Assembly: GCF_024519455.1 (NCBI RefSeq)
Contig: NZ_JALJRY010000004.1
Coordinates: 1-64,000 of the forward strand
Direction of reading: 5' to 3'
From: Streptomyces sp. STR69
GTDB lineage: Bacteria > Actinomycetota > Actinomycetes > Streptomycetales > Streptomycetaceae
DNA: 64,000 nucleotides
Shown: piece after piece, positions 42,515-53,489 of the stretch
Position numbering within the stretch: the first letter of the stretch is position 1
Layout of the letters: each line of letters opens with the position of its first letter
Made by a program: the position numbers and the translations under genes
Notes under the pieces: model-generated
Told to the model about the DNA's origin: nothing
Seen by the model: the letters and a program-made list of their open reading frames with translations, nothing else
Database searches by the model: none

Positions 42515-42811
42515 ATGTTCGACAGGCCCCGCAAGACCTTCGCCAGAATTCTCGCCTCCACGCGCACGGAGGCCGGCGCCGGCCCCGAACGGCGGGCGCA
42601 CAACCTGTTCGAGGCCGCGGCCGTCTATGTCTCGGCGCGCGCGGAGGACGACCAGGACCGGATCGACGAGGCCGCGGGCTGGGTGTCGCCGGAGGCACTT
42701 TCCTTCGGGGTGAGTGAGCTGGCGTGCCGGGCCGTGGTCGCGCTCGCCAGGGAACGCGACGAGTCGCCGCGGACGGTGGCCCGGGCCCTTCTCGGGCTCC
42801 CCGCGGCCTGA
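42515..42811 (+). CDS. Small conserved-looking protein of unknown function (98 aa)
   Basis: A 98-residue protein with a basic N-terminus and a helical core (RAHNLFEAAAVYVSARAEDD, then a second helix ending in VALARERDE). No recognised domain or cysteine. The ATG at 42515 has GGGGGAAGG about eight bases upstream, and codon use is Streptomyces-like throughout, which supports expression. A cytoplasmic helical bundle, perhaps a regulator, is all that can be said. Confidence 0.7.
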   Translation: MFDRPRKTFARILASTRTEAGAGPERRAHNLFEAAAVYVSARAEDDQDRIDEAAGWVSPEALSFGVSELACRAVVALARERDESPRTVARALLGLPAA

Positions 42812-42946
42812 CACTTCGGGTTGCCGGTGGTCGTTTCGCCCTGTCCAGACGGAAAACTGCAGCTCCGGGTGTACTTGGGAGTCGTGACAAGCGGCTTCCG
42901 CGCACACTAGGGTGCGCGCCGTTGGACGAACGATGGGGAGGCTGGG

Positions 42947-43837
42947 ATGGCCGACACGGATGAAGAGGCCGTCGCCGCCGAGGACGACGCGCTCTATGTG
43001 CTCACGGCGGTGCTGCTGACGCCGGCGAAGTTCCCGAGTGTGCTGGGTGACGACTATCCGGAGGCCTGCGCCGCGCTCGGTATGGCGCCGCTCGCCGACG
43101 GCTACGGCCTGGTGCTCGGCCAGGACGGCGAAGGTGCGCGGTGGACGGTCGTCATCGACGACGTGTCGCTGGTCGCGGTCGCCATCGCGTCCTGGGACTG
43201 CGGCATGGAGTACGACCTGTCGCCGAGCGAGCGCACCGTGGTCGCGGCGCTGCCGGGCTGGCCGCTCGCGGTCGCGGTCGCGGCTCCCAATGTGCCCGCG
43301 CCGCACGATCCGGACCCCGACCTCGTGGACCGGCCGCCGTTGGCTCCGCCGGACACCACCACATGGGGCCCGGCGCAGCGACGGCTGGGTGCCGACGAGA
43401 TCGCGCTGCAGTGGGCCCTGTGGCGGGAGCAGATCGACGACTCGGCCTTCCCGGTCCAGGGCAAGGTGGGCGAGGCTTCGGAGTCGTCGCCTGACGACGT
43501 CACCCCCGAAGACGCGTCAGAAGCGGACGAGGTCGCTTCGGACGGCGATGGGGAAGGCGCGCAGACGGGCCACAGCGGGGTCCGCAGGGTGCTGACGGAG
43601 GCCCGGGCGTATGTTGACGCCCCGCCGCCTCTCGGCCGCGTCAGATCGTCCTTCGCGCCGGGCGAGGCGCGCACGCTGCGTGCCGACGGCCCCGGCTGGT
43701 CGATGGTGGCCCGGACCGACGACATCGCGTTCGTCCTGCTCGACGAAGAGCCGGGTGAGGTGCTGCCGGTGGGGCGGGGCCCCGAGTTGCCGGGTCTCTT
43801 GGAGGCGCTGGACAAGCTCGCCGTACGGCCCAGTTGA
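42947..43837 (+). CDS. Uncharacterised Streptomyces protein (296 aa)
   Basis: A 296-residue cytoplasmic protein. The N-terminal half looks like an alpha/beta domain (DALYVLTAVLLTPAKFPSVLG, GYGLVLGQDGEGARWTVVID), then a Pro-rich linker with the acidic stretch about residues 175-210, and a C-terminal domain with ARTDDIAFVLLDEEPGEVLPV. I do not recognise a family. Start at ATG 42947 with GGGAGG upstream. Codon bias is strongly coding. Confidence 0.75.
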   Translation: MADTDEEAVAAEDDALYVLTAVLLTPAKFPSVLGDDYPEACAALGMAPLADGYGLVLGQDGEGARWTVVIDDVSLVAVAIASWDCGMEYDLSPSERTVVAALPGWPLAVAVAAPNVPAPHDPDPDLVDRPPLAPPDTTTWGPAQRRLGADEIALQWALWREQIDDSAFPVQGKVGEASESSPDDVTPEDASEADEVASDGDGEGAQTGHSGVRRVLTEARAYVDAPPPLGRVRSSFAPGEARTLRADGPGWSMVARTDDIAFVLLDEEPGEVLPVGRGPELPGLLEALDKLAVRPS

Positions 43838-43967
43838 GCCCTCGGGTGCGCGCGTCAGATGGGGCCGGGCACCGTCCGCGAAGCTGCTGTCGGCAGCCCC
43901 CCGGACGGTGCTGTGCTCTGCTTCCTCGCACCGGGCGGAAGCGCGGTGGGGCATCGGTGTGTCGGTG

Positions 43968-44150
43968 TCAGCGGCCGATCTCCTTGCCCGCGGCGCGGCG
44001 CAACCGACGCCGCTGCGCGGGATCCAGCGTGAGATACGCGGCCGTCGGCACTCCCACGACTATCAGGAATGAGACCCACCAGGGCAGCCAGATCAACAGG
44101 ATCAGTCCGACCGCCACGCCTCCTACAACGACCTTCGTGTTTCTCGACAT
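43968..44150 (-). CDS. Small transmembrane protein (60 aa)
   Basis: A 60-residue protein with two short hydrophobic segments (about residues 7-22 and 25-42) joined by LPWW, and a basic tail AQRRRLRRAAGKE. It should be a small membrane protein with its C-terminus in the cytoplasm. GGAGGAGG precedes the ATG at 44150; a longer frame to 44237 is not needed. No family recognised. Confidence 0.7.
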   Translation of the reverse strand: MSRNTKVVVGGVAVGLILLIWLPWWVSFLIVVGVPTAAYLTLDPAQRRRLRRAAGKEIGR

Positions 44151-44303
44151 GTGTCGCCTCCTCCGCGGCCACGGCCGCTCTCTGATCTGAAAACGGGTCC
44201 GCGCTTCCCACAGTTCCGGACCGCGACCCTGAAACATCCCTGAGACGTCTCCCCTACTGGCTCCCGAGGGCCGCCTGTCCCCGAGCCGTCGACTGTTCCG
44301 TCG

Positions 44304-45368
44304 TCACTCCGTCCACTCCGGCCTCAGCGGCTCCCCCACCTCGTGGAGGTGGTGCAGGGCCTGTCGGTAGGAGTCGACGAGCCCGGTCTCCACGTAGGGG
44401 ATACCCACATCCTGGCAGTGGGCGCGCACCAAGGGCTGGGCGAGCCGCAGACTGGGCCGCGGCATGCTCGGGAAGAGGTGGTGTTCGACCTGATAGTTGA
44501 GCCCGCCGAGGAACCAGTCTGTCAGGAGGCCGCCCCGGATGTTCCGTGAGGTGAGCACCTGGCGGCGGAGATGGCCCCATCGCTCGCCGTTCGGGTCCGG
44601 CATCTCCATGCCCTTGTGGTTGGGGGCGAAGGCAAGACCGAGGTGCAGTCCGAACAGGGCCTGGTGCAGTGCGGCGAACGCGAGCGCCTTCCCTGGGGAC
44701 ATCGAGGTCAGCAGCAGCGTGGCGTAGGACGCGACATGGCTCACCAGGAGCGCGCCTTCGACGGTCCGTTCGCGCCGGGGCTGTCGTCGCAGGTCCTGGA
44801 AACCGTGCACCTTGAGGGCGACGCCTTCGAGCAGGGTGAGCGGGAAGAACAGCCACGCCTGGTTGCGGGTGAGCCAACGCCGGAAACCGGAACGGTCCTT
44901 GGCCTGTTCACCGGTGAACACGAGGATGTCGGCGACGACGTCCGGGTCCTTGTCGACGTGGTTGGGGTTGGCGTGGTGGCGGTTGTGCTTGTCGTTCCAC
45001 CAGGAGTAACTCATTCCCAGCAGCAGGTTGCCGTGGATCAGGCCGATGAGGCGGTTGGCGGCCTTGCCGCCGGCGATCTGGGAGTGGCCCGCGTCGTGGC
45101 CTATGAAGGCCGTCCGGGCCCCGAATACGGCGAGCAGCGGGGCCAGGAGCAGGGTCGCCCAGGAGTCGCCGATCAGGACGATGCCGGTCACGATGCCGGC
45201 CAGCGCGAGGGCGTTGACGGAGACGCAGAACGTGTACCAGACGCGCCGCCGCTTCAGTAGGCCTCGGCTCTTGACCGTGCGCAGGAGGGGCGCGAACTCG
45301 CTTCCGGGGGACGCCACTACGGCATCCCCGGGATCATGCGCGCCGACGACTGCGGTGGTCTGGGACAT
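44304..45368 (-). CDS. Membrane fatty-acid / acyl-CoA desaturase
   Basis: A 354-residue integral membrane desaturase. The three histidine boxes that hold the di-iron centre are HDAGH (residues 91-95), HNRHH (128-132) and QVEHH near residue 300. Four helices are expected in two hairpins. The type resembles delta-9 or linoleoyl-CoA-like desaturases of actinobacteria (DesA3-like); it introduces double bonds into membrane fatty acids with an external electron donor. It is divergent from the rox region. Exact position specificity unknown. Confidence 0.92.
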   Translation of the reverse strand: MSQTTAVVGAHDPGDAVVASPGSEFAPLLRTVKSRGLLKRRRVWYTFCVSVNALALAGIVTGIVLIGDSWATLLLAPLLAVFGARTAFIGHDAGHSQIAGGKAANRLIGLIHGNLLLGMSYSWWNDKHNRHHANPNHVDKDPDVVADILVFTGEQAKDRSGFRRWLTRNQAWLFFPLTLLEGVALKVHGFQDLRRQPRRERTVEGALLVSHVASYATLLLTSMSPGKALAFAALHQALFGLHLGLAFAPNHKGMEMPDPNGERWGHLRRQVLTSRNIRGGLLTDWFLGGLNYQVEHHLFPSMPRPSLRLAQPLVRAHCQDVGIPYVETGLVDSYRQALHHLHEVGEPLRPEWTE

Positions 45369-45573
45369 GTCCGGTCTCCGGCTCTCTCAGGCAACGGGGT
45401 GACCTGAGCAAACGTACGAATCGGTGACCGGTCGCGACCATGGCGGCACCCCCCGTGTCCGTACGGGGGTCACCCGGGTCCTCGCAGGGGGGTTGCCGAC
45501 ACCCCAAGCGACCCGGTCCCAAGAAAACGAACGCGCGCAGAAGTGCGTCGGAAAAGGCATCGGAAAAACGCGA

Positions 45574-45601
45574 TGGCAAGGAGGTTGTCCGCTCCTTGCC
45601 A
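45574..45601. promoter_or_regulatory. 10-bp inverted repeat upstream of the rifamycin element
   Basis: TGGCAAGGAG (45574-45583) and CTCCTTGCCA (45592-45601) are perfect arms with an 8-nt loop. It lies 22 bp before the rifamycin-associated element; it could be an operator or a terminator for divergent transcripts. Confidence 0.5.
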
Positions 45602-45623
45602 CACCCAACTTATAGCGCACCAC

Positions 45624-45642
45624 GGGGCTTGCGGCAAGGCCC
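45624..45642 (+). promoter_or_regulatory. Rifamycin-associated element (RAE)
   Basis: The sequence GGGGCTTGCGGCAAGGCCC matches, base for base, the 19-bp rifamycin-associated element I recall from work on rifamycin-inactivating enzymes in actinomycetes, where it sits upstream of rph, rox and helR and is needed for induction by rifampin. It is an inverted repeat with near-palindromic halves. Here it lies 115 bp upstream of the rox ATG. Confidence 0.85.
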
Positions 45643-45745
45643 CTGTAGTGCCGCAAAATGGCCGACCGAGGCCAGGACCTGCGGAAACGCTGGGTTCGCG
45701 AGGCAACTGCCCTCAGGGCGCCCGACCGGAAGCCAATCTCGTTGA

Positions 45746-47194
<1,449 letters not shown>

Positions 47195-47321
47195 GTGCAG
47201 CCTTCGAACTCGCGCCTGCCCGACGAGCGGCCGACACCCTGGATTCATCCAGCCGTCGACCGCGGTTCCTCATGGGGACCAACTCTGGCCGCTGTCAACG
47301 AATTTGTCCTCAGGAGGCCAG

Positions 47322-48668
47322 ATGTCCCCGCACGCCCCCGTCCGGCGCCGTGTCCGTCGTCCCGTCGTGGCGGGCGTTCCGCTCGCCGTGGCAGTCGCCC
47401 TCATGGCGGCCGGTACGGCCTCCGGAGCCCCTTCCGGGAGCGGGGCCGCCCATGTCACCCGCACGGCGACACTGGGCGACATCCCGCTCGGCGCGTTCAG
47501 CAACGCGCTGCTGCCCGGGTCGGTGGACAACGACCGGGGAGTGGACCTCGGCGGCATCGGCAGCGACATCTACCCGGCCGGCCGCAAGGGCGAGTACTGG
47601 ACGATCACCGACCGCGGGCCCAACGGCCAGATCAAGGTGAGCGGGACGAAGCGCCGTACGTTCCCTGTGCCCGGTTTCGACCCGGCGATCGTGAAGATCC
47701 GCGTCTCCGGGGACACGGTGAAGGTCCTGGACGCCATCCCGATCACCACGTCCTCCGGGAAGGGCGTCACCGGGCTGTCGAACCAGCAGGGACGCGACGA
47801 GGCGCCGTACTCCTACGACGCGCAGACGCCGCTGTCGTACAACCCGAACGGGCTGGACACCGAGGGCATCGTGCGGGCCGGGGACGGCTCCTTCTGGATC
47901 GTCGACGAATACGGCCCTTCCCTGGTGCATGTCTCCGTGCGCGGGAAGGTGCTCACGCGGTACGTGCCCAAGGGGCTGCAGTTGACCGGGGCCGACTACC
48001 CGGTGGTGGAGGCGCTGCCGGCCGTCCTGCTGCACCGGAAGATCAACCGCGGCTTCGAGGGGATCGCCCAACTGCCCGGCGGTGACCTGGTGATGGCCCT
48101 GCAGAGCCCGCTGTCGCTGCCGGACGGGGATGCCGGGGGCGCGTGGCTCAACACCCGTCTGCTGCGCTTCTCCACGAAGAAGAAGGCGGTCACGGCGGAG
48201 TACGCGTACCGCTTCGACCCGGTGAACGTGGTCGACCCCAGCGAGGACGACACTTCCGAACTCAAGATCTCCTCGGTGGTCGCCGTGGGCGACGACCGGC
48301 TTCTGGTCGAGGAGCGCACCGACAAGGCTGCCCGGCTCCAACTCGTCAAGCTGGAGCGGAAGTCGAACATCCTGGGCGGGCGCTACGACGACGACACGAC
48401 GTCCCCGTCGCTGGAGCAGCTCGACGACCCCGCCTCCGCGGGTGTCCCGGTGCTGGCCAAGAAGCTGGTCGTGGACCTGGGGACTGTTTCCGGGGTGCCC
48501 CAGAAGATCGAGGGCATCGCGCGCGTGGACCACGACACACTCGCCCTGATCAATGACAACGACTTCGGGATGACGGACGGTGCGGGCGCGTTCGACGCAC
48601 AGGGGCGACTGGTCGACAGCGGTATCGAGACGACACTGGTGTACCTGAAGCTCCCCCACGGCATCTAG
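47322..48668 (+). CDS. Secreted phytase-like esterase (PF13449 type)
   Basis: A 448-residue exported protein with a signal peptide (about residues 1-36). The body is the esterase-like domain of the phytase family: VDLGGIGSDIYPA, GEYWTITDRGPNGQI, NGLDTEGIVRAGDGSFWIVDEYGP and FEGIAQLPGGDLVMALQSPL are typical beta-propeller segments. Relatives are secreted phosphoesterase-like proteins of unproven substrate. Start at ATG 47322 with AGGAGG four bases upstream. It may help phosphate recovery (inference). Confidence 0.84.
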   Translation: MSPHAPVRRRVRRPVVAGVPLAVAVALMAAGTASGAPSGSGAAHVTRTATLGDIPLGAFSNALLPGSVDNDRGVDLGGIGSDIYPAGRKGEYWTITDRGPNGQIKVSGTKRRTFPVPGFDPAIVKIRVSGDTVKVLDAIPITTSSGKGVTGLSNQQGRDEAPYSYDAQTPLSYNPNGLDTEGIVRAGDGSFWIVDEYGPSLVHVSVRGKVLTRYVPKGLQLTGADYPVVEALPAVLLHRKINRGFEGIAQLPGGDLVMALQSPLSLPDGDAGGAWLNTRLLRFSTKKKAVTAEYAYRFDPVNVVDPSEDDTSELKISSVVAVGDDRLLVEERTDKAARLQLVKLERKSNILGGRYDDDTTSPSLEQLDDPASAGVPVLAKKLVVDLGTVSGVPQKIEGIARVDHDTLALINDNDFGMTDGAGAFDAQGRLVDSGIETTLVYLKLPHGI

Positions 48669-48690
48669 GACTCGCCGGCTCCTGAGGAAA

Positions 48691-49110
48691 CTAGCCGAGC
48701 AGGGACGGGAGCAGCGACTCGATGTCGCTCGGGATCTCGCTCGGCAGTTCCGAGGGGAGGTTCGAGGGAAGCGCTGTCGGGAGCTTGGTCGGCAGGCTGG
48801 TGGGGAGTTTCGTCGGGAGGCTCAGGGACGGGCTCTTGCTCGAACTGCCGTCCGCCGGCTGCTTCTTGTCCGGTGAGTCGTGTCCCCCGAAGACCATCAG
48901 CGCGACGGCCACGACGGCTCCGACCGCCACGATCACGGTGAGCAGGATGAACAGCGGTCGGGGGCGCCTACGGGGCGGCGGTTCGTAGTCTCCGTAGCTC
49001 CCTCCCGATCCGTGCCCGAAGTCTCCGGGAGGTGGTCCGAAGCCGCCTCCTTGAGGCGGGGTGGCGTCCGGTGGCCCGGGCGGTCGAGGCGGTACGGGCG
49101 GCATGGCCAT
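48691..49110 (-). CDS. Proline-rich membrane protein with LPxx repeat tail
   Basis: A 139-residue protein: a Pro/Gly-rich cytoplasmic part (residues 1-50) with RRRPRP before the membrane, one transmembrane helix (about 52-72), a short linker and an extracellular tail of about 11 tandem four-residue units of the form LPT/LPS plus one (K, S, A, N, E, I) from about residue 97 to the end. The tail should be an extended polyproline-like stalk. Function unknown. Upstream are two 16-bp direct repeats (49229-49265). Confidence 0.75.
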   Translation of the reverse strand: MAMPPVPPRPPGPPDATPPQGGGFGPPPGDFGHGSGGSYGDYEPPPRRRPRPLFILLTVIVAVGAVVAVALMVFGGHDSPDKKQPADGSSSKSPSLSLPTKLPTSLPTKLPTALPSNLPSELPSEIPSDIESLLPSLLG

Positions 49111-49228
49111 ACCGTCAAGAGTCGCCTCGTGGAGGTCATGACGCGACCCCCGCGCGGTGGTTGATACGGACCCATGCCATGGATCGCATGATTCCGGAGC
49201 ACTTCGCGCGGAGGTCGGTCAGAAAGGG

Positions 49229-49265
49229 GAACTCACGAAAACCGAGGGCGAACCTACGAAAACCG
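49229..49265 (-). promoter_or_regulatory. 16-bp direct repeats upstream of the LPxx protein
   Basis: GAACTCACGAAAACCG (49229-49244) and GAACCTACGAAAACCG (49250-49265) differ in two bases and are 21 bp apart, on the same face of the DNA. They lie between xylA and the LPxx-protein gene and could be binding sites for an activator of that gene. Confidence 0.45.
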
Positions 49266-49298
49266 GCGGGCTCGTGAGTGACGCACGCGTGCGTGCCG

Positions 49299-50501
<1,203 letters not shown>

Positions 50502-50550
50502 TCATGGCGGTTTACAAATTAGTATGCCGGAGCGTCTCTGGGAAGGGACA

Positions 50551-50574
50551 ATGTGTCTCCGGGCGGAGACACAT
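50551..50574 (+). promoter_or_regulatory. Perfect palindrome between xylA and xylB
   Basis: Arms ATGTGTCTCC (50551-50560) and GGAGACACAT (50565-50574) flank a GGGC centre. It lies 24 bp upstream of the xylB ATG and is either the ROK-protein operator or a hairpin in the xylB leader. A further copy of GTCTC occurs at 50534. The AT-rich TTTACAAATTAG (50510-50521), closer to xylA, is another operator candidate. Confidence 0.6.
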
Positions 50575-50597
50575 GCCGCACACAAGGGAGAAACCCG

Positions 50598-52043
50598 ATG
50601 TCAGCAGCCGAGGGTCCGCTCGTCGTCGGCGTGGATTCGTCCACGCAGTCCACCAAGGCACTGGTCGTCGACGTGTCCACCGGCCAGATCGTCGCGAGTG
50701 GCCAGGCGCCGCACACCGTCTCCTCGGGGGCCGGCCGGGAGAGCGACCCCCGGCAATGGTGGGACGCCCTGTGCGAGGCCCTGCGCCAGTGCGGGGACGC
50801 GGCCCACGAAGCGGCGGCCGTGTCGATCGGCGGCCAGCAGCACGGCCTGGTCACCCTGGACGCCCGGGGCGAGCCGGTGCGCCCTGCCATGCTGTGGAAC
50901 GACGTGCGGTCGGCGCCGCAGGCCACCCGTCTGATCGAGGAACTGGGCGGTCCGAAGTCCTGGGCGGAGCGCACCGGCAGCGTGCCCGGCGCTTCCTTCA
51001 CGGTCACTAAATGGGCCTGGCTCGCCGAGCACGAACCGGAGTCGGTACGGGCCACGGCGGCCGTACGTCTCCCCCACGACTACCTCACCGAGCGGCTCAC
51101 GGGCCAGGGCACCACCGACCGCGGCGACGCCTCCGGCACGGGCTGGTGGGCCTCGGGGACCGAGTCGTACGACGAGGAGATCCTCCGGCACGTCGGGCTC
51201 GACCCGGCGCTGCTGCCCCGGGTGGTGCGGCCGGGCGAGGTAGCTGGGACGGTGCGGGACTGCCACGACCTGCCGTTCTCCAAGGGCACCCTGGTGGCCC
51301 CCGGAACCGGCGACAACGCCGCCGCCGCACTGGGCCTCGGGCTCCGCCCCGGCGTGCCCGTGCTCAGCCTCGGCACCTCGGGCACGGTGTACGCGGTGTC
51401 GAAACACCGCCCCGCCGACCCGTCCGGCACGGTCGCGGGCTTCGCCGACGCGCACGGTGACTGGCTGCCCCTGGCCTGCACCCTGAACTGCACCCTCGCC
51501 GTCGACCGGATCGCGGCCCTGCTCGGCCTGGACCGGGAGGCCGTGGAACCCGGCACGTCGGTCACGCTGCTCCCCTACCTGGACGGCGAGCGCACCCCGA
51601 ACCTCCCCAACGCCTCGGGACTCCTGCACGGCCTGCGCCACGACACCACCGGCGGCCAGCTTCTCCAGGCCGCCTACGACGGTGCCGTACACGCGCTGCT
51701 GGGCGCGCTCGACCTGGTCCTCGACGAGGACGCGGACCGCACCACACCGCTGTTGCTGATCGGCGGGGGCGCGCGCGGCACGGCCTGGCAGGAGACGGTA
51801 CGGCGACTGTCGGGACGTCCCGTCCAGGTGCCCGAGGCGAAGGAGCTGGTCGCGCTCGGCGCCGCCGCGCAAGCCGCGGGCCTGCTGACCGGCGAGGACC
51901 CGGCCGCGGTGGCCCGGCGTTGGAACACGGCCGCCGGGCCGGTGCTGGACGCCGTGGAGCGGGACGAGGCGACGTTCGCCAGGATCTCCGGGGTACTCTC
52001 CGACGCGGCTCCGCTGCTCGAACGCGACCCGAGCGGCCGTTGA
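50598..52043 (+). CDS. xylB: Xylulokinase
   Basis: A 481-residue FGGY-family kinase. The N-terminal ATP-site strand GVDSSTQSTKALVVD (about residues 11-25), VSIGGQQHGLVTLDARG, GTGDNAAAALGLGL and GGGARGTAWQETVRRL near residue 392 are typical. It phosphorylates D-xylulose to xylulose 5-phosphate for the pentose phosphate pathway. GGGAG precedes ATG at 50598. A ROK regulator gene follows 28 nt downstream. Confidence 0.95.
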   Translation: MSAAEGPLVVGVDSSTQSTKALVVDVSTGQIVASGQAPHTVSSGAGRESDPRQWWDALCEALRQCGDAAHEAAAVSIGGQQHGLVTLDARGEPVRPAMLWNDVRSAPQATRLIEELGGPKSWAERTGSVPGASFTVTKWAWLAEHEPESVRATAAVRLPHDYLTERLTGQGTTDRGDASGTGWWASGTESYDEEILRHVGLDPALLPRVVRPGEVAGTVRDCHDLPFSKGTLVAPGTGDNAAAALGLGLRPGVPVLSLGTSGTVYAVSKHRPADPSGTVAGFADAHGDWLPLACTLNCTLAVDRIAALLGLDREAVEPGTSVTLLPYLDGERTPNLPNASGLLHGLRHDTTGGQLLQAAYDGAVHALLGALDLVLDEDADRTTPLLLIGGGARGTAWQETVRRLSGRPVQVPEAKELVALGAAAQAAGLLTGEDPAAVARRWNTAAGPVLDAVERDEATFARISGVLSDAAPLLERDPSGR

Positions 52044-52071
52044 CGCACACCGATCGAGGACTGAGCGAGGC

Positions 52072-53304
52072 ATGACCGCACCGCTGCACGAGGCGCACCC
52101 CAACGGGCCCGGGCGTGCCCTGCCCGACACCCAGCAGGGCATGCGCCGCCGCAACCTCGCCCGGGTGATGCACACGGTGAGCGCCGAGGGTCCGCTCTCC
52201 CGTGCGGCCGTCGCCTCGCGCATCGGGCTGACCCGTGCGGCGGTGTCGACGCTGGTGGACGAGCTGATCCGGTCGGGGCTCATCGAAGAGCTGGGCCCCG
52301 AGCGGCCCGGCCGGGTGGGCCGCCCCGGATCGGCGCTCGCCGTCAGCGGGCGCGGTCCGGCCGGGATCGGCGCGGAGATCGGGGTCGACCATCTCGCGGT
52401 CTGCGCGGTCGATCTGCGCGGCGAGATACGGGCCCGGGCGGTGCGGCACGGTGTGAACCGCGGCCGTTCCCCCGAGCCGGTACTCGCCGAACTCACCGCG
52501 CTGGTACGGCGGGTCGTCGCCGAGGCGGACGCGGAGGGCCTGTGGCCGGCCGGGCTCGCGGTCGCCGTGCCCGGTCTGGTGGCCCGCGACGGCCGTACGG
52601 TCGTCCGCGCCCCGAACCTCGACTGGCACGACACGGATCTCGGCGCCCTGCTGCCCGCCGAGCTCCCGCCCACTGTGGACAACGAGGCCAACTTCGGCGG
52701 GCTCGCCGAACTCTGGCTGGGCGAGACCACCCCGCGTGACTTCCTGCATGTGTCGGCCGAGATCGGTATCGGCGCGGCGGTCGTCGTGGACGGCGGGCTG
52801 CTGCGCGGAACGCGTGGATTCGCGGGCGAGTTGGGGCATGTGCCGGTGCGTCCGGACGGGCCGGAGTGCGCGTGCGGCGGGCGCGGTTGTCTCGAACAGT
52901 ACGCGGGCGAGGAGGCGGTGCTGCGCGCCGCCGGTCTTGAGCCCGGCGCGGACCGGGTCGGGCTGCTGGCCACCCGCGCCGCCGACGGCGACGAGGCGGT
53001 ACGACGTGCCCTGCACGACGCCGGCACGGCGCTCGGTATCGCGCTGACCGGCGCGGTCAATCTGCTCGATCCTCAGCTTGTGGTGCTGGGCGGCGCCCTG
53101 TCCGGGCTCGCGCCCTGGCTTCTGCCGTCGCTGGAGGCCGAGTTGGCGCGGCGCACCGCGGGCCCGGCCTGTCCGGTGTCGGTGTCGCGGCTGGGGCCCG
53201 AGGGTCCGCTGCTGGGGGCCGCGCACTCGGTGGTGCGGGCCGTGCTCGACGACCCGGCGGCGGTGGCCGAACGGACTGTGGACATCGCGACCGAACGGGC
53301 CTGA
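52072..53304 (+). CDS. xylR: ROK-family regulator of xylose genes
   Basis: A 410-residue ROK (repressor, ORF, kinase) protein. The N-terminal winged helix reads LSRAAVASRIGLTRAAVSTL (about residues 43-62), and the ROK core shows VDNEANFGGLAELW, GELGHVPV and the zinc motif CACGGRGCLEQY near residue 264. It follows xylB in the same direction and probably represses the divergent xylA/xylB pair, with xylose as inducer, as for the Streptomyces and Bacillus XylR proteins. Confidence 0.9.
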   Translation: MTAPLHEAHPNGPGRALPDTQQGMRRRNLARVMHTVSAEGPLSRAAVASRIGLTRAAVSTLVDELIRSGLIEELGPERPGRVGRPGSALAVSGRGPAGIGAEIGVDHLAVCAVDLRGEIRARAVRHGVNRGRSPEPVLAELTALVRRVVAEADAEGLWPAGLAVAVPGLVARDGRTVVRAPNLDWHDTDLGALLPAELPPTVDNEANFGGLAELWLGETTPRDFLHVSAEIGIGAAVVVDGGLLRGTRGFAGELGHVPVRPDGPECACGGRGCLEQYAGEEAVLRAAGLEPGADRVGLLATRAADGDEAVRRALHDAGTALGIALTGAVNLLDPQLVVLGGALSGLAPWLLPSLEAELARRTAGPACPVSVSRLGPEGPLLGAAHSVVRAVLDDPAAVAERTVDIATERA

Positions 53305-53489
53305 AACACAACCGACTTCACTCGTCCGAGTGGCCGGGTTTTCCACAGTTCCTCCGTCGTCCACGGAAGCACGCCACGCCCTACTGCCCAACCCGCAAGC
53401 GCCGTACCGTGATTCACGCGAGGCGCAGCCGTCGTGACGTGACAACGGCGGGCGTGCACGGATGGACAGGTGGACGAGGGGGGATTCAC

